Positions 18,114 through 27,283 of a stretch of 28,325 nucleotides of DNA are shown piece after piece. The stretch is from Fidelibacterota bacterium SCGC AAA003-L08 (GTDB lineage: Bacteria; Fidelibacterota; Marinisomatia; SCGC-AAA003-L08; D37C17). Below the pieces are notes generated by a model. The model saw only the letters and a program-made list of their open reading frames with translations, did not search any database and was not told where the DNA came from. Position numbers and translations under genes: made by a program. Location of the stretch: assembly GCA_000405805.1 (NCBI GenBank), contig ASPJ01000014.1, forward strand, positions 1 to 28,325, given 5' to 3'. Numbering within the stretch: position 1 is the first letter of the stretch; the number at the start of each line of letters is the position of its first letter.

Positions 18114-18152
18114 CGTATTCTCCTTCTGTTTATGTTAAAAAACAATAATTTG

Positions 18153-18182
18153 ATATATTGAGAATATAAATTATCAATATAT
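18153..18182. promoter_or_regulatory. Operator-like dyad upstream of the micro-ORFs
   Basis: ATATATTGA at 18153-18161 and its exact complement TCAATATAT at 18174-18182 are separated by 12 bases. A third ATATTGA lies at 18188-18194. The near arm is about 40 bases before the micro-ORF A start, a position suited to a repressor or activator site. The HTH-like/DUF1232 protein is a possible ligand. AT-richness raises the chance of a random dyad. Confidence 0.4.
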
Positions 18183-18227
18183 TTAAGATATTGAATATAT
18201 AAACAAATTAATATTAAAAACAAGTAA

Positions 18228-18249
18228 TAATTATCATTAATGATAATTA
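18228..18249. repeat. Perfect 22-base palindrome, possible terminator of the DUF4159-DUF4175 operon
   Basis: TAATTATCATTAATGATAATTA is its own reverse complement and lies five bases past the stop of the minus-strand gene ending at 18254. On the minus strand a five-T run follows after about eight bases, so weak intrinsic termination of the long operon is plausible. The stem has a single GC pair per arm. Confidence 0.45.
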
Positions 18250-18253
18250 GTGA

Positions 18254-19513
18254 TTAGGTTTTTTTATCTTTTTTCCTCGCGGCGGGGAATAAAATATTAT
18301 TTAATATCAGCCTATACCCTGGAGAGTTTTTATGTAATGATAGATCTGTGGGTGGATCACCTACAAAATGCCTGTAATCCTCGGGGTCATGCCCCCCTAA
18401 AAAAGTAAATGTCCCTTTACCTGCATTACCATGTATATATTTTACCATAGGGTCATTATCAACTTCTCCAAGAATCACAATGTGTTTTTTTAAGAATTTT
18501 CTATTGAAGCCTGTTGTTTGTCCCATAAATCCATTTATTACATTAACGTGATTCTGTGTTAACATCGTAGGTATAGGGTCCCATTTTGCAGAAAATTCAA
18601 ATAAAGTAAAATAATCAGCTTCAGGACTCGTTATTACAGGTTTATGACTTGGAGGAATATCAATTGTAGAATATTCATATATCATCGGATTTGTATATAA
18701 TTGATAATCTTCGAATGCTATAGAGTTATTGAAATTTAGTTTTTCATTATAATTTGGATCAGCAGGAGTTCCATCATAAACTTCGCTAACTATATCGATA
18801 TTTAAAGATGCAAGTGCTATGTCAAATGAATCAGTGGCAGAACACATTGCAAATAAGAATCCTCCATTTTGGATATATTCCTTTATTTTTAATGCAACCT
18901 TTTTCTTTAGTACATGAACTGATTTAAATCCAAATTTATTTGCAGATTTATTTAAATCTAATTCTATTTTTTTATACCAAGATGAATTTCTATAATTTCT
19001 GTAAAATTTACCATATTGTCCTGTAAAATCTTCATGATGAAGATGTAGCCAATCATATATTTTTAATTTATCATATAAAACTTCTTCATCAAATATTATA
19101 TCATAATCAATTTCAGCATAAGTAAGTACTAGAGTTACAGCATCATCCCAAGGCTGTTTCCCCGGAGGAGAATATACAGCAATTTTAGGAGCTTTTTCTA
19201 ATAGGACAATATCCATATTCTCCTGTTCTATAGTTTTTATCATATTAGTATAACTATTTACATCTACTAATTCGTAATATATGCCTCTTAATATACATTC
19301 TTGGATAATCTCATTAGTTCCATCGAAAATAAAAGATCCCCCTCGGTAATTTAATATCCAGTCTATAGTATTATTTTTTTCCAACATCCAAAAAGCAAGC
19401 CCATATGCTTTTAGATGATCTGTTTGTTTTAAATCCATTGGTATAATAATTTTTTGGCAAAATATTATTCCAATAGATATCATAAATATCAATTTATTTA
19501 ATATTTTATTCAA
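18254..19513 (-). CDS. Uncharacterised secreted protein (Bacteroidota-type family often labelled 'asparagine synthetase B')
   Basis: A 419-residue protein with an N-terminal signal peptide (hydrophobic 9-19, FCQK cleavage). Conserved-looking text includes KIIIPMDLKQTDHLKAYGLAFW at the mature start, KIAVYSPPGKQPWDDAVTLVLTYAEI, HLHHEDFTGQYGKFY near the middle, FLFAMCSATDSFDIAL, and FLGGHDPEDY near the end. Proteins of this type in Bacteroidota carry the label asparagine synthetase B in databases, from memory. I see no N-terminal catalytic Cys and no PP-loop, so that label is doubtful. The CSATD and GGHDP stretches recall DUF4159/glutamine-amidotransferase-like folds used for sensing. It overlaps the TPR gene by four bases and is the last gene of the operon. 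Confidence 0.75.
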   Translation of the reverse strand: MNKILNKLIFMISIGIIFCQKIIIPMDLKQTDHLKAYGLAFWMLEKNNTIDWILNYRGGSFIFDGTNEIIQECILRGIYYELVDVNSYTNMIKTIEQENMDIVLLEKAPKIAVYSPPGKQPWDDAVTLVLTYAEIDYDIIFDEEVLYDKLKIYDWLHLHHEDFTGQYGKFYRNYRNSSWYKKIELDLNKSANKFGFKSVHVLKKKVALKIKEYIQNGGFLFAMCSATDSFDIALASLNIDIVSEVYDGTPADPNYNEKLNFNNSIAFEDYQLYTNPMIYEYSTIDIPPSHKPVITSPEADYFTLFEFSAKWDPIPTMLTQNHVNVINGFMGQTTGFNRKFLKKHIVILGEVDNDPMVKYIHGNAGKGTFTFLGGHDPEDYRHFVGDPPTDLSLHKNSPGYRLILNNILFPAARKKDKKT

Positions 19514-21363
19514 TTAGTTAACTCCCTTAGTCTTAGTCTAACATCATCATAATAGATGCTTAAAGGATATTTTTCTAAAAAATCTATATATATATCAGCA
19601 GCATTTTGTTTTTCAATTAATATAAAATCAAATATTTCAGCTTTTAATATATATGCAAATTCAGAAAAAATAGTTTGATGGCTAATACTATCTATGAAAT
19701 TTAGAGCATTATTAGAATCTTCCTGTACTAGTAATAAATAAGATAAATGTAGTACAATTAAATCATTTATAATTAAATCATTATTTTCATATGATAACAT
19801 ATTAGTTAATCTATTTATAGCTAAATCTATTTTATTCTGAAATATTAATAATTTAATTTCAGAAAATTCTTTTAATAATTTTTTATTATCTCTAAATGTG
19901 AGGAGGAGACTTTGTAAATCCAATAAATCATTATAAAATTCATTTTCTTTTGTAGTTTCCAAAAGAAGTGTAGATATATCATTTGTTAATGAAGAATCCC
20001 CTAGAAAGTAATTGATTTGTAATGCCTTATTTTTCAATCTATAAATTTGATTTTTTGACGTATATTTTTTCATAGAATTTAGAACTTCTTCTTTTGCTTT
20101 ATTTAGTTCCCCTTTAACAATCATTATATCAATATTCCCTAAGTTTGAATTGAACTGTATTTTTTGATTTTTTGAGTATTTTATACATTCATTATAAATT
20201 TTTGAGGCACCATTTAAATCATTTAAAATACTAAATTTTATCTCAGCTAATCTAAAACCAGCTTCAGACCCTTTCTGGATACTGTATAATGAATCATATA
20301 ATGATATGGCTTGTTCTAGATATTTCAAATTTCTTTGATCTAAATAATGATAAGGAGGATTTAATATTTTATTTTGATAAAAATACTTTGAAATAGGAAG
20401 GTTTATTTTTGATTCAACTGATTGTTTCTCTATTGTATCGCCTAGATTGAGTATTGCTGAAATAGTAGTATTAGTATTATGGTTGCTATATATAATATCA
20501 TTATATATTTTTATTGCTAGATGATAATTTTTAATTTTTTTATTCTGATAGGCGAAATTCAATAATTGTTTTGGAGTAGGATTAGTTTCTTTTAATAGAT
20601 TATAAGATATTTCAAATTGTTCTATTTTAAATGCTAAATCAGATAGTAACATTTTTGAAGATTGTAATGGTGATTCTTCTAATATTGTTTTAATATTATT
20701 TTGTAATTCAGCATAATCTGGAATTGAAATAATTTTGGAAGATATTTTATTATATTCCTGGGGATTACTATCTAAATAAATTAAAAATTCTTTTATAGAA
20801 CTTTCATAATCAATTCGAGAAATATAGTAGTTACCCATTTCATAGCTGTAGAAGCTTTTTTTATAAATATCGGCCCTCTTTGAATTGATTATTCCCCTTG
20901 CATAGTTAATTTTATCAGATGCCAATAGTTTATTTAATAATATTTTTAAAATAAAATCGTTATTTATATTTTTAGTTGCAATCTGTTTGGCTATCATCTT
21001 CCACTTTTCATTATTTGACCATATATATATATCCATTAAATCCAAATCAGCCATTGCATTATTTTTTTGATTTTTTTGATAAGTTTCTGCTATTTCTTGA
21101 AGTAATTCTAGATTATTTTTATTTTTCAGAATCACTTTTATTTTATTAAAAGCTATCTTATTTCCTGGATCTTCAGCAAGTATAGTCTTATAAATGATTT
21201 CAGCTTGATTAAACAAAGCGTTTTTTTCTAATGAACGAGCTTGTTTGAATAACTCAGGGTAATTTTTTTTAACTACTTTAATTGAATCGATAGATAATAT
21301 CTGGTTTGATAATAGGATGTTCAATAAGAGTATTATATATATATATATATTATTTAGTTTCAT
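19510..21363 (-). CDS. Periplasmic TPR-repeat protein
   Basis: A 617-residue protein with a signal peptide (about residues 5-20). Its codons 5-10 lie on an (AT)8 tract. Helical repeats of TPR type fill the rest: FKQARSLEKNALFNQAEIIYKTIL, LLNFAYQNKKIKNYHLAIKIYNDII and YLEQAISLYDSLY are typical, with others degenerate. It overlaps the DUF4175 gene by 14 bases and the following gene by four. In comparable clusters TPR proteins accompany DUF4175 and DUF4159 proteins. A scaffold role is the natural inference. There is no enzymatic motif. The ATG at 21363 is chosen because it gives a complete signal peptide. Confidence 0.85.
   Translation of the reverse strand: MKLNNIYIYIILLLNILLSNQILSIDSIKVVKKNYPELFKQARSLEKNALFNQAEIIYKTILAEDPGNKIAFNKIKVILKNKNNLELLQEIAETYQKNQKNNAMADLDLMDIYIWSNNEKWKMIAKQIATKNINNDFILKILLNKLLASDKINYARGIINSKRADIYKKSFYSYEMGNYYISRIDYESSIKEFLIYLDSNPQEYNKISSKIISIPDYAELQNNIKTILEESPLQSSKMLLSDLAFKIEQFEISYNLLKETNPTPKQLLNFAYQNKKIKNYHLAIKIYNDIIYSNHNTNTTISAILNLGDTIEKQSVESKINLPISKYFYQNKILNPPYHYLDQRNLKYLEQAISLYDSLYSIQKGSEAGFRLAEIKFSILNDLNGASKIYNECIKYSKNQKIQFNSNLGNIDIMIVKGELNKAKEEVLNSMKKYTSKNQIYRLKNKALQINYFLGDSSLTNDISTLLLETTKENEFYNDLLDLQSLLLTFRDNKKLLKEFSEIKLLIFQNKIDLAINRLTNMLSYENNDLIINDLIVLHLSYLLLVQEDSNNALNFIDSISHQTIFSEFAYILKAEIFDFILIEKQNAADIYIDFLEKYPLSIYYDDVRLRLRELTN
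21334..21350. repeat. (AT)8 dinucleotide tract in the TPR gene signal peptide
   Basis: Seventeen bases of uninterrupted TA alternation cover codons 5-10 (NIYIYI) of the TPR gene, at the point where it overlaps the DUF4175 stop codon. A gain or loss of one unit would shift the TPR frame early and could act as an on/off switch. Confidence 0.7.
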
Positions 21364-24300
21364 TTTTTTGCAAATTATAAAAATATAGTTTTATCATTTC
21401 TTGGTATTCATTAGAATGTCCTTCTTGTAAAGCATTTTCCAAGGCATCCATTAATAATAATTCTTGTTGGCCTTTATCCTGTGTTAATTCAGAAGCACTA
21501 TCATATATAATATTTCCATCAGGTTTTTGATTTTTCCTCTTCTTTGAAAAATCTTTTTGTGTTAATGATTTTTGACTATCCAGCATTCTTGTTAAAATTT
21601 CTTGTTGTCTCTTTATCGTTTTTCTATCAAATTGATTTCTTTCAAAATCATTAATAACTTCCTCCATATCTTTTGATGCTTGTCCCAACCCTGTATCTTT
21701 TCCTCCCCCAGGCATATCATTTAATAATTGATCTAGACCTTCTTTTAGAGCTTGCTGTTGTTCCATTAATTGCTGCATCATGCTTTTTTGTCCGCTCATT
21801 CCTAATTGAGGCATTTGCATTGTATTCTGATTTATTCCTTCTTGTTTATCAGATAATTCTCCAAGCTGTTCTAAAAATTTTTCGAATCCTGAGGCAGATC
21901 TAGAAGATATCATTTCACTCATAGAGCTCAAAAGCAAATAAGCTGTTTCATTCAGCCCATGGATGACATTAAGCTGTTCCTTTAGTCCTGGGGAGGATTT
22001 TTTCTGTTCTAAATGGGATATTGATTTGTCCATTGCCAAGCTTGCTTTTCCAAGAGATCTAATTACAGGAGGTGTTATATAAAATGTTTTTCTTGATAAT
22101 TTTAGAATCTGCTTCATAAGCTGTTCATTCTGAGATTTTATTCGATACTGCTTTTTAGCAATTTCAGGTAATATTGGACTGCTGGATTTAATTCCAGATG
22201 ATAAGAGAGATAATTCATTCTGATATTCTGATATATTTATAATACTATTAACAGCACTAAAAAATTCATTCATCATATCATCGATTGTTTCTTGTTGGAA
22301 ATTTTCTTGAATCTTAACTGCTTCACCCCTCATATCATCTAGATTATTTTTTGTAATTTCTGTATTAACTTTTGATTTTTCTTTTTCTTCATTTTGTAAT
22401 GATTTTCGACTATTTTGAATATTTTCAGATGTTGTTTTATTCAATTCGCTATTAATTAATTCATTAAGCATTTGTGAAGTGGATTCAGAGAATTTATTTG
22501 AAAATTTCTCAGCATCTTTCATTACACTTTGAAGATTATTATACTCCTCTTCAATTTGTCGCTGCTCTGATGAAATATTTTTTAAATTTGCATCTTCTTT
22601 ATTTAGTTCATCAAAAATACCCTTTTCTTTATTTAGTAGAGATTCTAATTTTTTAACTAGTTCATCTATTTTTTGTTCAGCAATTGCCTGTTCAAACATA
22701 TCAATAAATCTATTGAGTTGTTCTTCAAAATCATCAAGATTTTCTTCAAAATTATTTAATTCATTTAGTAATTCATCTAGATCCATAGTATCACTGAGTT
22801 GTTGCATTTTTTCCATAATATCAAGTAATTCTGGCGTAATAATTTCAGCTAGTAAATTTTGAAAATCATCATATTTATTAATTAGTTCATCACTTATTAA
22901 ATTATTTTTATCTGCTTTTTCCTCTACCTTTTCAATTATTTCATTTATTTCTTCTATTTGATTTAAAATATTTTCCATTTCTTTTATTGTTTTATCTATT
23001 TCTTTTTTTTCTTCCCAACCTAATTCATCAGATTTTAATAGTTCAAGCTGTAAGTTGTTTACAAGATCTTGCACTTCATCAACGTCTCCAACTATATCTT
23101 TATTATATTCACCTATATTTTTTTCATATTCTTCCATTTCTTGAAATAGATCCTCTAGAGTAGGGTACTTCCCTATAAAGATATCAGAAGTTGTGATTGA
23201 TGGAGAAAAGCTATTATTATCAGAAATATTAATTGTGAAATTTATTTCATCTTGAGTAGATAAATCCATCATGCTAATATCCCATAAATAATTTATGTTT
23301 TGTATTTTTGAATTAGGCGTAAATTGGTTTATTTCATGGATATAGCTATTAGTATCTTGATGTTCTATATATGTAGGTTTTTTTATTTTATAATCAATCC
23401 ATATATTTGAGATACCGTAGTCATCGCTAGCTTCGAACTCTAAATTTATTTTATTTGTTTCATCAAGTGTAAATTCATTTTCAGGATTGATTATTGATAA
23501 TATAGGTGCAGTATCAGGAATTATATTAAAATTATAATATATAGGATGAGAAGCTATCTTTAAATCATATTCTTGGCATACTATTGAAGCTTTGCAATTT
23601 TCATAAAATGATTTAGCACCTAAGAATTTATTAGTTCTATTAGTTTCAAAGGGGAATATTTTATTATTTATTATCAGCCCTGCATTATCTAATTTCTTAT
23701 TAGTAGTACCCTCTATTACAACATTACTACCATAGGGCAATTTAATATTTGTCATATTAGCTAGATGTTTAAAAGGTTCTAATTTTGTATAAGATGGAGG
23801 AGTAATGGTAAAAATTAAATCAGTTATGACAGGTCTATTTATCACCCTAATTGTATCCTTAGGGGTTTCTATATTATCCCAATTAGAGAATAAAGAATTT
23901 GAATACACATTCCCCCACCAAACTATATCTTTTTGGATATTTTCAAACTTATGATTAAATAGCATCAAATTTTCATTTTGATTCCCAGAAATTTTTATAG
24001 TGTTTTCTTTATTATTGATTATATAATTTAAATTTATAGAATCTGGAATTTCATTTCCATAAGCAATAACAGCTACCTCATAGTTTCCCCCATCAAAGAT
24101 AGTTTCTGAGACTGAATTATTTTCTAAATAGAATGGAGTTGGAACTTTAAATATTTTATTAGGATTTAATAAACGATTTAGAGCTGGGAACATAGAATTA
24201 TTAAATATAGTCAGTATTATAAGAAGTAAAGGGGTGATTATTAGAGACAATCGTATTAGAGAAGATATTTTAGCTCTATTAAATGATATAGCTAAATCAT

Positions 24301-24715
24301 TCAGTTCCAACTTAATTTTATTTATAGCATGAGTTGAAAGCTCATATTCAATTGAATTATTTTTATCTAAATTAGATTCTAATTGGTATGCATTAATTAA
24401 TTTATCCTTTATGTTTGAGAATTTAGTTCCAATAAGATTAGAAATGAATTCATCAGAGCTATTTTCAAATAAATTTTTATAATTAAAGTAACATTTTAGA
24501 AAAATATAGAGATGAGTAATAAGATAACTCAGAGAGTAATATGTGAATATAAACAGTCTATTATCAGGTTTTAAATAGAATAAATGCTCTATTATTATTA
24601 GAGCAATAAGTAATGTAGCAAATAATAAATTTACTCTTAATAATGAAACTTTCAAGTCACTAAGAGCTTTAGTTTTTCTAAATGAATCTAAATATATTAA
24701 AAGGTTATCACTCAT
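21350..24715 (-). CDS. DUF4175-family inner-membrane protein with long periplasmic coiled-coil region
   Basis: A 1121-residue protein. Membrane segments lie at about residues 24-47, 54-75 and 152-172. Residues about 190-480 are beta-rich and Ig-like (ITPPSYTKLEP, LEFEASDDYGISNIWIDYKIKKP). Residues about 490-790 are strongly charged and helical, a probable coiled coil full of Glu/Asn/Leu. Residues about 955-1080 are Gln/Met-rich with GKDTGLGQASKDMEEVINDFERNQFDRKT (split here as the family-typical GLGQASKDMEEV and RKTIKRQQEIL), which matches DUF4175 C-termini. It overlaps the DUF4159 gene by eight bases and the TPR gene by 14. In known genomes this family travels with MoxR-AAA, DUF58, BatA-like and DUF4159 genes. 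The molecular role is not established. Confidence 0.88.
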   Translation of the reverse strand: MSDNLLIYLDSFRKTKALSDLKVSLLRVNLLFATLLIALIIIEHLFYLKPDNRLFIFTYYSLSYLITHLYIFLKCYFNYKNLFENSSDEFISNLIGTKFSNIKDKLINAYQLESNLDKNNSIEYELSTHAINKIKLELNDLAISFNRAKISSLIRLSLIITPLLLIILTIFNNSMFPALNRLLNPNKIFKVPTPFYLENNSVSETIFDGGNYEVAVIAYGNEIPDSINLNYIINNKENTIKISGNQNENLMLFNHKFENIQKDIVWWGNVYSNSLFSNWDNIETPKDTIRVINRPVITDLIFTITPPSYTKLEPFKHLANMTNIKLPYGSNVVIEGTTNKKLDNAGLIINNKIFPFETNRTNKFLGAKSFYENCKASIVCQEYDLKIASHPIYYNFNIIPDTAPILSIINPENEFTLDETNKINLEFEASDDYGISNIWIDYKIKKPTYIEHQDTNSYIHEINQFTPNSKIQNINYLWDISMMDLSTQDEINFTINISDNNSFSPSITTSDIFIGKYPTLEDLFQEMEEYEKNIGEYNKDIVGDVDEVQDLVNNLQLELLKSDELGWEEKKEIDKTIKEMENILNQIEEINEIIEKVEEKADKNNLISDELINKYDDFQNLLAEIITPELLDIMEKMQQLSDTMDLDELLNELNNFEENLDDFEEQLNRFIDMFEQAIAEQKIDELVKKLESLLNKEKGIFDELNKEDANLKNISSEQRQIEEEYNNLQSVMKDAEKFSNKFSESTSQMLNELINSELNKTTSENIQNSRKSLQNEEKEKSKVNTEITKNNLDDMRGEAVKIQENFQQETIDDMMNEFFSAVNSIINISEYQNELSLLSSGIKSSSPILPEIAKKQYRIKSQNEQLMKQILKLSRKTFYITPPVIRSLGKASLAMDKSISHLEQKKSSPGLKEQLNVIHGLNETAYLLLSSMSEMISSRSASGFEKFLEQLGELSDKQEGINQNTMQMPQLGMSGQKSMMQQLMEQQQALKEGLDQLLNDMPGGGKDTGLGQASKDMEEVINDFERNQFDRKTIKRQQEILTRMLDSQKSLTQKDFSKKRKNQKPDGNIIYDSASELTQDKGQQELLLMDALENALQEGHSNEYQEMIKLYFYNLQKNETK

Positions 24716-25373
24716 AATTAATCAAGCTATACATTACAATATTAGTGCCCATTTGTAATGCTTTAGTTCTAATTTCTTCAGGGTTATTATGCACACGTTC
24801 ATTTTCCCATCCATCTCCAAGGTCAGATTCATAAGTATATAAAACAATTAGTCGATTACCTTCAAATAAGCCAAGTGCCTGAGGAGGTTTATTATTATGT
24901 TTATGAACTTTTGGTAAACCATTTGGGAAATTATAATAGCAATTAAATATTTTATGATTATATGGAAGTTCAACCCATTCTTTATCAGGAAAAACTTTTT
25001 TCATCTCTCTTCTAAATGATTCATCTAATCCATAATTATCATCAGCATGTAAAAATGACCCCGATAATAAATGATTTCTTAAAGCGATAGATTCATAATC
25101 AGAAAATTTAATATTACCATGCCCAGTTAGATATAAATATGGGCTGGCATTAAAAATATGTTCTCCAATTTTAGATTTCTTTTCAATTATTTCTACTGAT
25201 ATATCTGTATTTTTATCAATGAATTTTAATAGGTTCGGGATTGAGCTCTGGTCAGAGTACCAATCTCCACCACCACTATATTGTATTCTCGTGATTGAAA
25301 ATTTCCCATCTTCATCAGCAACTAATAATGAAGTTAGATAAAGGAAGAATATTAAAATTATTTTATAATTCAT
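24708..25373 (-). CDS. DUF4159 domain secreted protein
   Basis: A 221-residue protein with an N-terminal signal peptide (hydrophobic 4-17, LVADEDG cleavage near residue 19). The whole mature part is a DUF4159 domain: ITRIQYSGGGDWYSDQSSIPNLL, YLYLTGHGNIKFSDYESIALRNHL, then SFLHADDNYGLDESFRREMKKVFPD-type text, PYNHKIF and the GLFEGNRLIVLY strand. The domain resembles class I glutamine amidotransferase-like folds, and relatives lack a proven reaction. Its 3' end overlaps the DUF4175 gene by eight bases. It is the first gene of the minus-strand operon and faces the barrel/TPR gene across 110 bases. Confidence 0.9.
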   Translation of the reverse strand: MNYKIILIFFLYLTSLLVADEDGKFSITRIQYSGGGDWYSDQSSIPNLLKFIDKNTDISVEIIEKKSKIGEHIFNASPYLYLTGHGNIKFSDYESIALRNHLLSGSFLHADDNYGLDESFRREMKKVFPDKEWVELPYNHKIFNCYYNFPNGLPKVHKHNNKPPQALGLFEGNRLIVLYTYESDLGDGWENERVHNNPEEIRTKALQMGTNIVMYSLINYE

Positions 25374-25436
25374 AGCCCTAAAGATACATATAGATTCGGA
25401 TTAACTAAAATTTGTTTAATTAATTATATAAAGAAT

Positions 25437-25465
25437 TTGAAAAACTTTTATTTTTATAGTAATAA
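25437..25465 (+). promoter_or_regulatory. Candidate promoter of the barrel-TPR-BamE gene
   Basis: TTGAAA at 25437-25442, a 17-base spacer and TAATAA at 25460-25465 lie about 18 bases before the ATG at 25484, within the 110-base divergent gap. The spacing is ideal, but the leader would be short and AT-rich chance matches are common. Confidence 0.35.
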
Positions 25466-25483
25466 ACCATAGATTTATACCGT

Positions 25484-27283
25484 ATGATAAAGTTAAAGTT
25501 TATATATGTCTTTATTTTAGTAAGTTCATTCTTATTTCCAGAAGAATCATCTTGGTCAACAACAACTTTTGAGTATTACTGGAATTTAGGATTTAATCAG
25601 GCAAGATTTAGAGAACCAGTTAATTTTACACCATTTGAAGTTAGAACAGGTTATTTAACATACGGAGGGAGTGATTATTGGGATGATTTGTCTTCAACAG
25701 ACTTAGGATTAATATCTCCTGTAATTTTGGATTCTACTAATAACTCATTTGAATATTTAGAACCAAGCAGTTCACGTACACTTGCCTTTATTGAATTTGA
25801 TTTCATGAGGTTCAATTTCCCAAATTTAATTTTAAATAAAATTGGGTGGACGCAAAATATTTTAGATATTCAAACAGGATTGGGGTATAGATATATTCAT
25901 TCTATTGGAGAACCCGTATTCCCTGAATACTGGGAAGATACAGTCCCAAACAATCAAAATCCAGGGACTTTGTTGTTTAAACCAAGATTGCATGATTTTA
26001 ATATTAACACTTCTATTGATTATCAGCCGTTTTCAAGAGTACGCACATATTTTTATCATTCATTAGGATATTCATTTGGGACAATATATGAATATTCAGG
26101 GACAGGTAATTATTTAGAATGTGAAGGGATAAGTGAAGGCTTTGGGTTAGGCCTGAGATATATAAGCATATTTGATAAATACAATTTCAATTTAGCATAT
26201 GGCATAGAATTTAGATTACATAGATCAAATATCAATAATATAAAAGATCCAAGTAAGATTTCTCATATAATTGGTTTGGATATGTATAGTAAAGGTCTAA
26301 TATTTTCGATTAGCACAATATTCGGAGGACAAAAAACTTCTGCTGATTATTCATTTAGAAAAATGTTAAATCATAATTATATTGCAGCGCAAACAGGATT
26401 TGAAGACTACATAAATAGTATGGATGCTCCCCCTAGAAATAAATTAGCAAAAAAGATGTTAGAATTTACTCAAATCCAAATTCCTTATCAAGAGTACAAT
26501 AATGGATTAGACCATCAATACTCAGGAGATTTAGATTCTGCTATATATTGGTTCAATCAGTCTTCAATTACAGCAAATAGTGATCTATTATTTGAAATCA
26601 ATTCTCATAAAAAAGATTTGGCAATAATGCTTATAGATAGTGTTAATATTTATAAGTCAGATATGACATTTGAGATAGCAGAAGATATCATCTTAAAAGC
26701 AAAAAAATTAGCAAATGATTATTATTATGTTAATGAGTCCTTGTCTGATTTATATATAGAGAAAGGTGATGTATTTAGAAATACAGGAAACTATAATAAA
26801 GCTTATATTTATTACAATAAATCAAAAGAAATTTACCCGAATTCTAATGTTAAGCTGATTGAAAAATATTATACTTTAACACAAAATCTCATTAAGCAGG
26901 CAGAGGATGCATCAAGTAAAGGAGAATATTCTTTAGCAATTGAATCTTTAAATTTTGCATTAGATATTAATCCTGAAAAAAAATCAGAATTAAATCCAAT
27001 TATTAATGAGTTGTATTCTAAGTTATCAATAGAAGATTCAGCTAAAATTAAGCAAAAAATAGAAAACATAGTTGAGAATAAGAAAAAAGAAATTGAAAAT
27101 TCTCTTAATAAGAAAATTCTAATTGGAATGTCTTCAAATGAAGTTGAAAATGCAATTGGATTACCTATTATAAAAGATACAATTAACCAAGGCAATAGAA
27201 TTTATGAACTTTGGACTTATAATAATCGTCCTAATTTAACCAGAGTCTATTTTGAAGAAAGTTTAGTTATTAAGGTGGAGTAA
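25484..27283 (+). CDS. Outer-membrane barrel + TPR + BamE-like fusion protein
   Basis: A 599-residue protein with a signal peptide (K3-K5, hydrophobic 6-18, FPEES). Residues about 25-310 alternate like an outer-membrane or lipid-facing beta barrel (YYWNLGFNQARF, LAFIEFDFMRFNF, FSRVRTYFYHSLGYSFGTIYEYSG, IGLDMYSKGLIFSISTIFGG, in pieces). Residues about 330-535 are TPR-type helices (YNNGLDHQYSGDLDSAIYWFNQ, GNYNKAYIYYNKSKEIYPN). Residues about 540-599 resemble the SmpA/BamE fold: KILIGMSSNEVENAIGLP, then YELWTY and TRVYFEESLVIKVE, the usual G-M-x-x-x-x-V...LG/IG-x-P and strand pattern. The gene faces away from the DUF4159 operon, and the MscS-like stub follows after five bases. An envelope-assembly role is inferred from the modules. 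No SD is obvious; the ATG at 25484 is set by the signal peptide. Confidence 0.75.
   Translation: MIKLKFIYVFILVSSFLFPEESSWSTTTFEYYWNLGFNQARFREPVNFTPFEVRTGYLTYGGSDYWDDLSSTDLGLISPVILDSTNNSFEYLEPSSSRTLAFIEFDFMRFNFPNLILNKIGWTQNILDIQTGLGYRYIHSIGEPVFPEYWEDTVPNNQNPGTLLFKPRLHDFNINTSIDYQPFSRVRTYFYHSLGYSFGTIYEYSGTGNYLECEGISEGFGLGLRYISIFDKYNFNLAYGIEFRLHRSNINNIKDPSKISHIIGLDMYSKGLIFSISTIFGGQKTSADYSFRKMLNHNYIAAQTGFEDYINSMDAPPRNKLAKKMLEFTQIQIPYQEYNNGLDHQYSGDLDSAIYWFNQSSITANSDLLFEINSHKKDLAIMLIDSVNIYKSDMTFEIAEDIILKAKKLANDYYYVNESLSDLYIEKGDVFRNTGNYNKAYIYYNKSKEIYPNSNVKLIEKYYTLTQNLIKQAEDASSKGEYSLAIESLNFALDINPEKKSELNPIINELYSKLSIEDSAKIKQKIENIVENKKKEIENSLNKKILIGMSSNEVENAIGLPIIKDTINQGNRIYELWTYNNRPNLTRVYFEESLVIKVE

Larger units (their letters stand above)
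18114..18253. other. AT-rich intergenic region upstream of the micro-ORFs
   Basis: 140 bases with no gene. It holds three copies of ATATTGA or its complement and a perfect palindrome, listed separately, and must contain the minus-strand promoter for the micro-ORFs. No -10/-35 pair convinced me. Confidence 0.5.

Noticed and set aside
18228..18249. Palindrome TAATTATCATTAATGATAATTA read as a Fur box
   Set aside because: The half-sites are in the opposite arrangement to the GATAAT...ATTATC Fur consensus, the site is downstream of a gene end, and no iron gene is nearby. A weak terminator is likelier.
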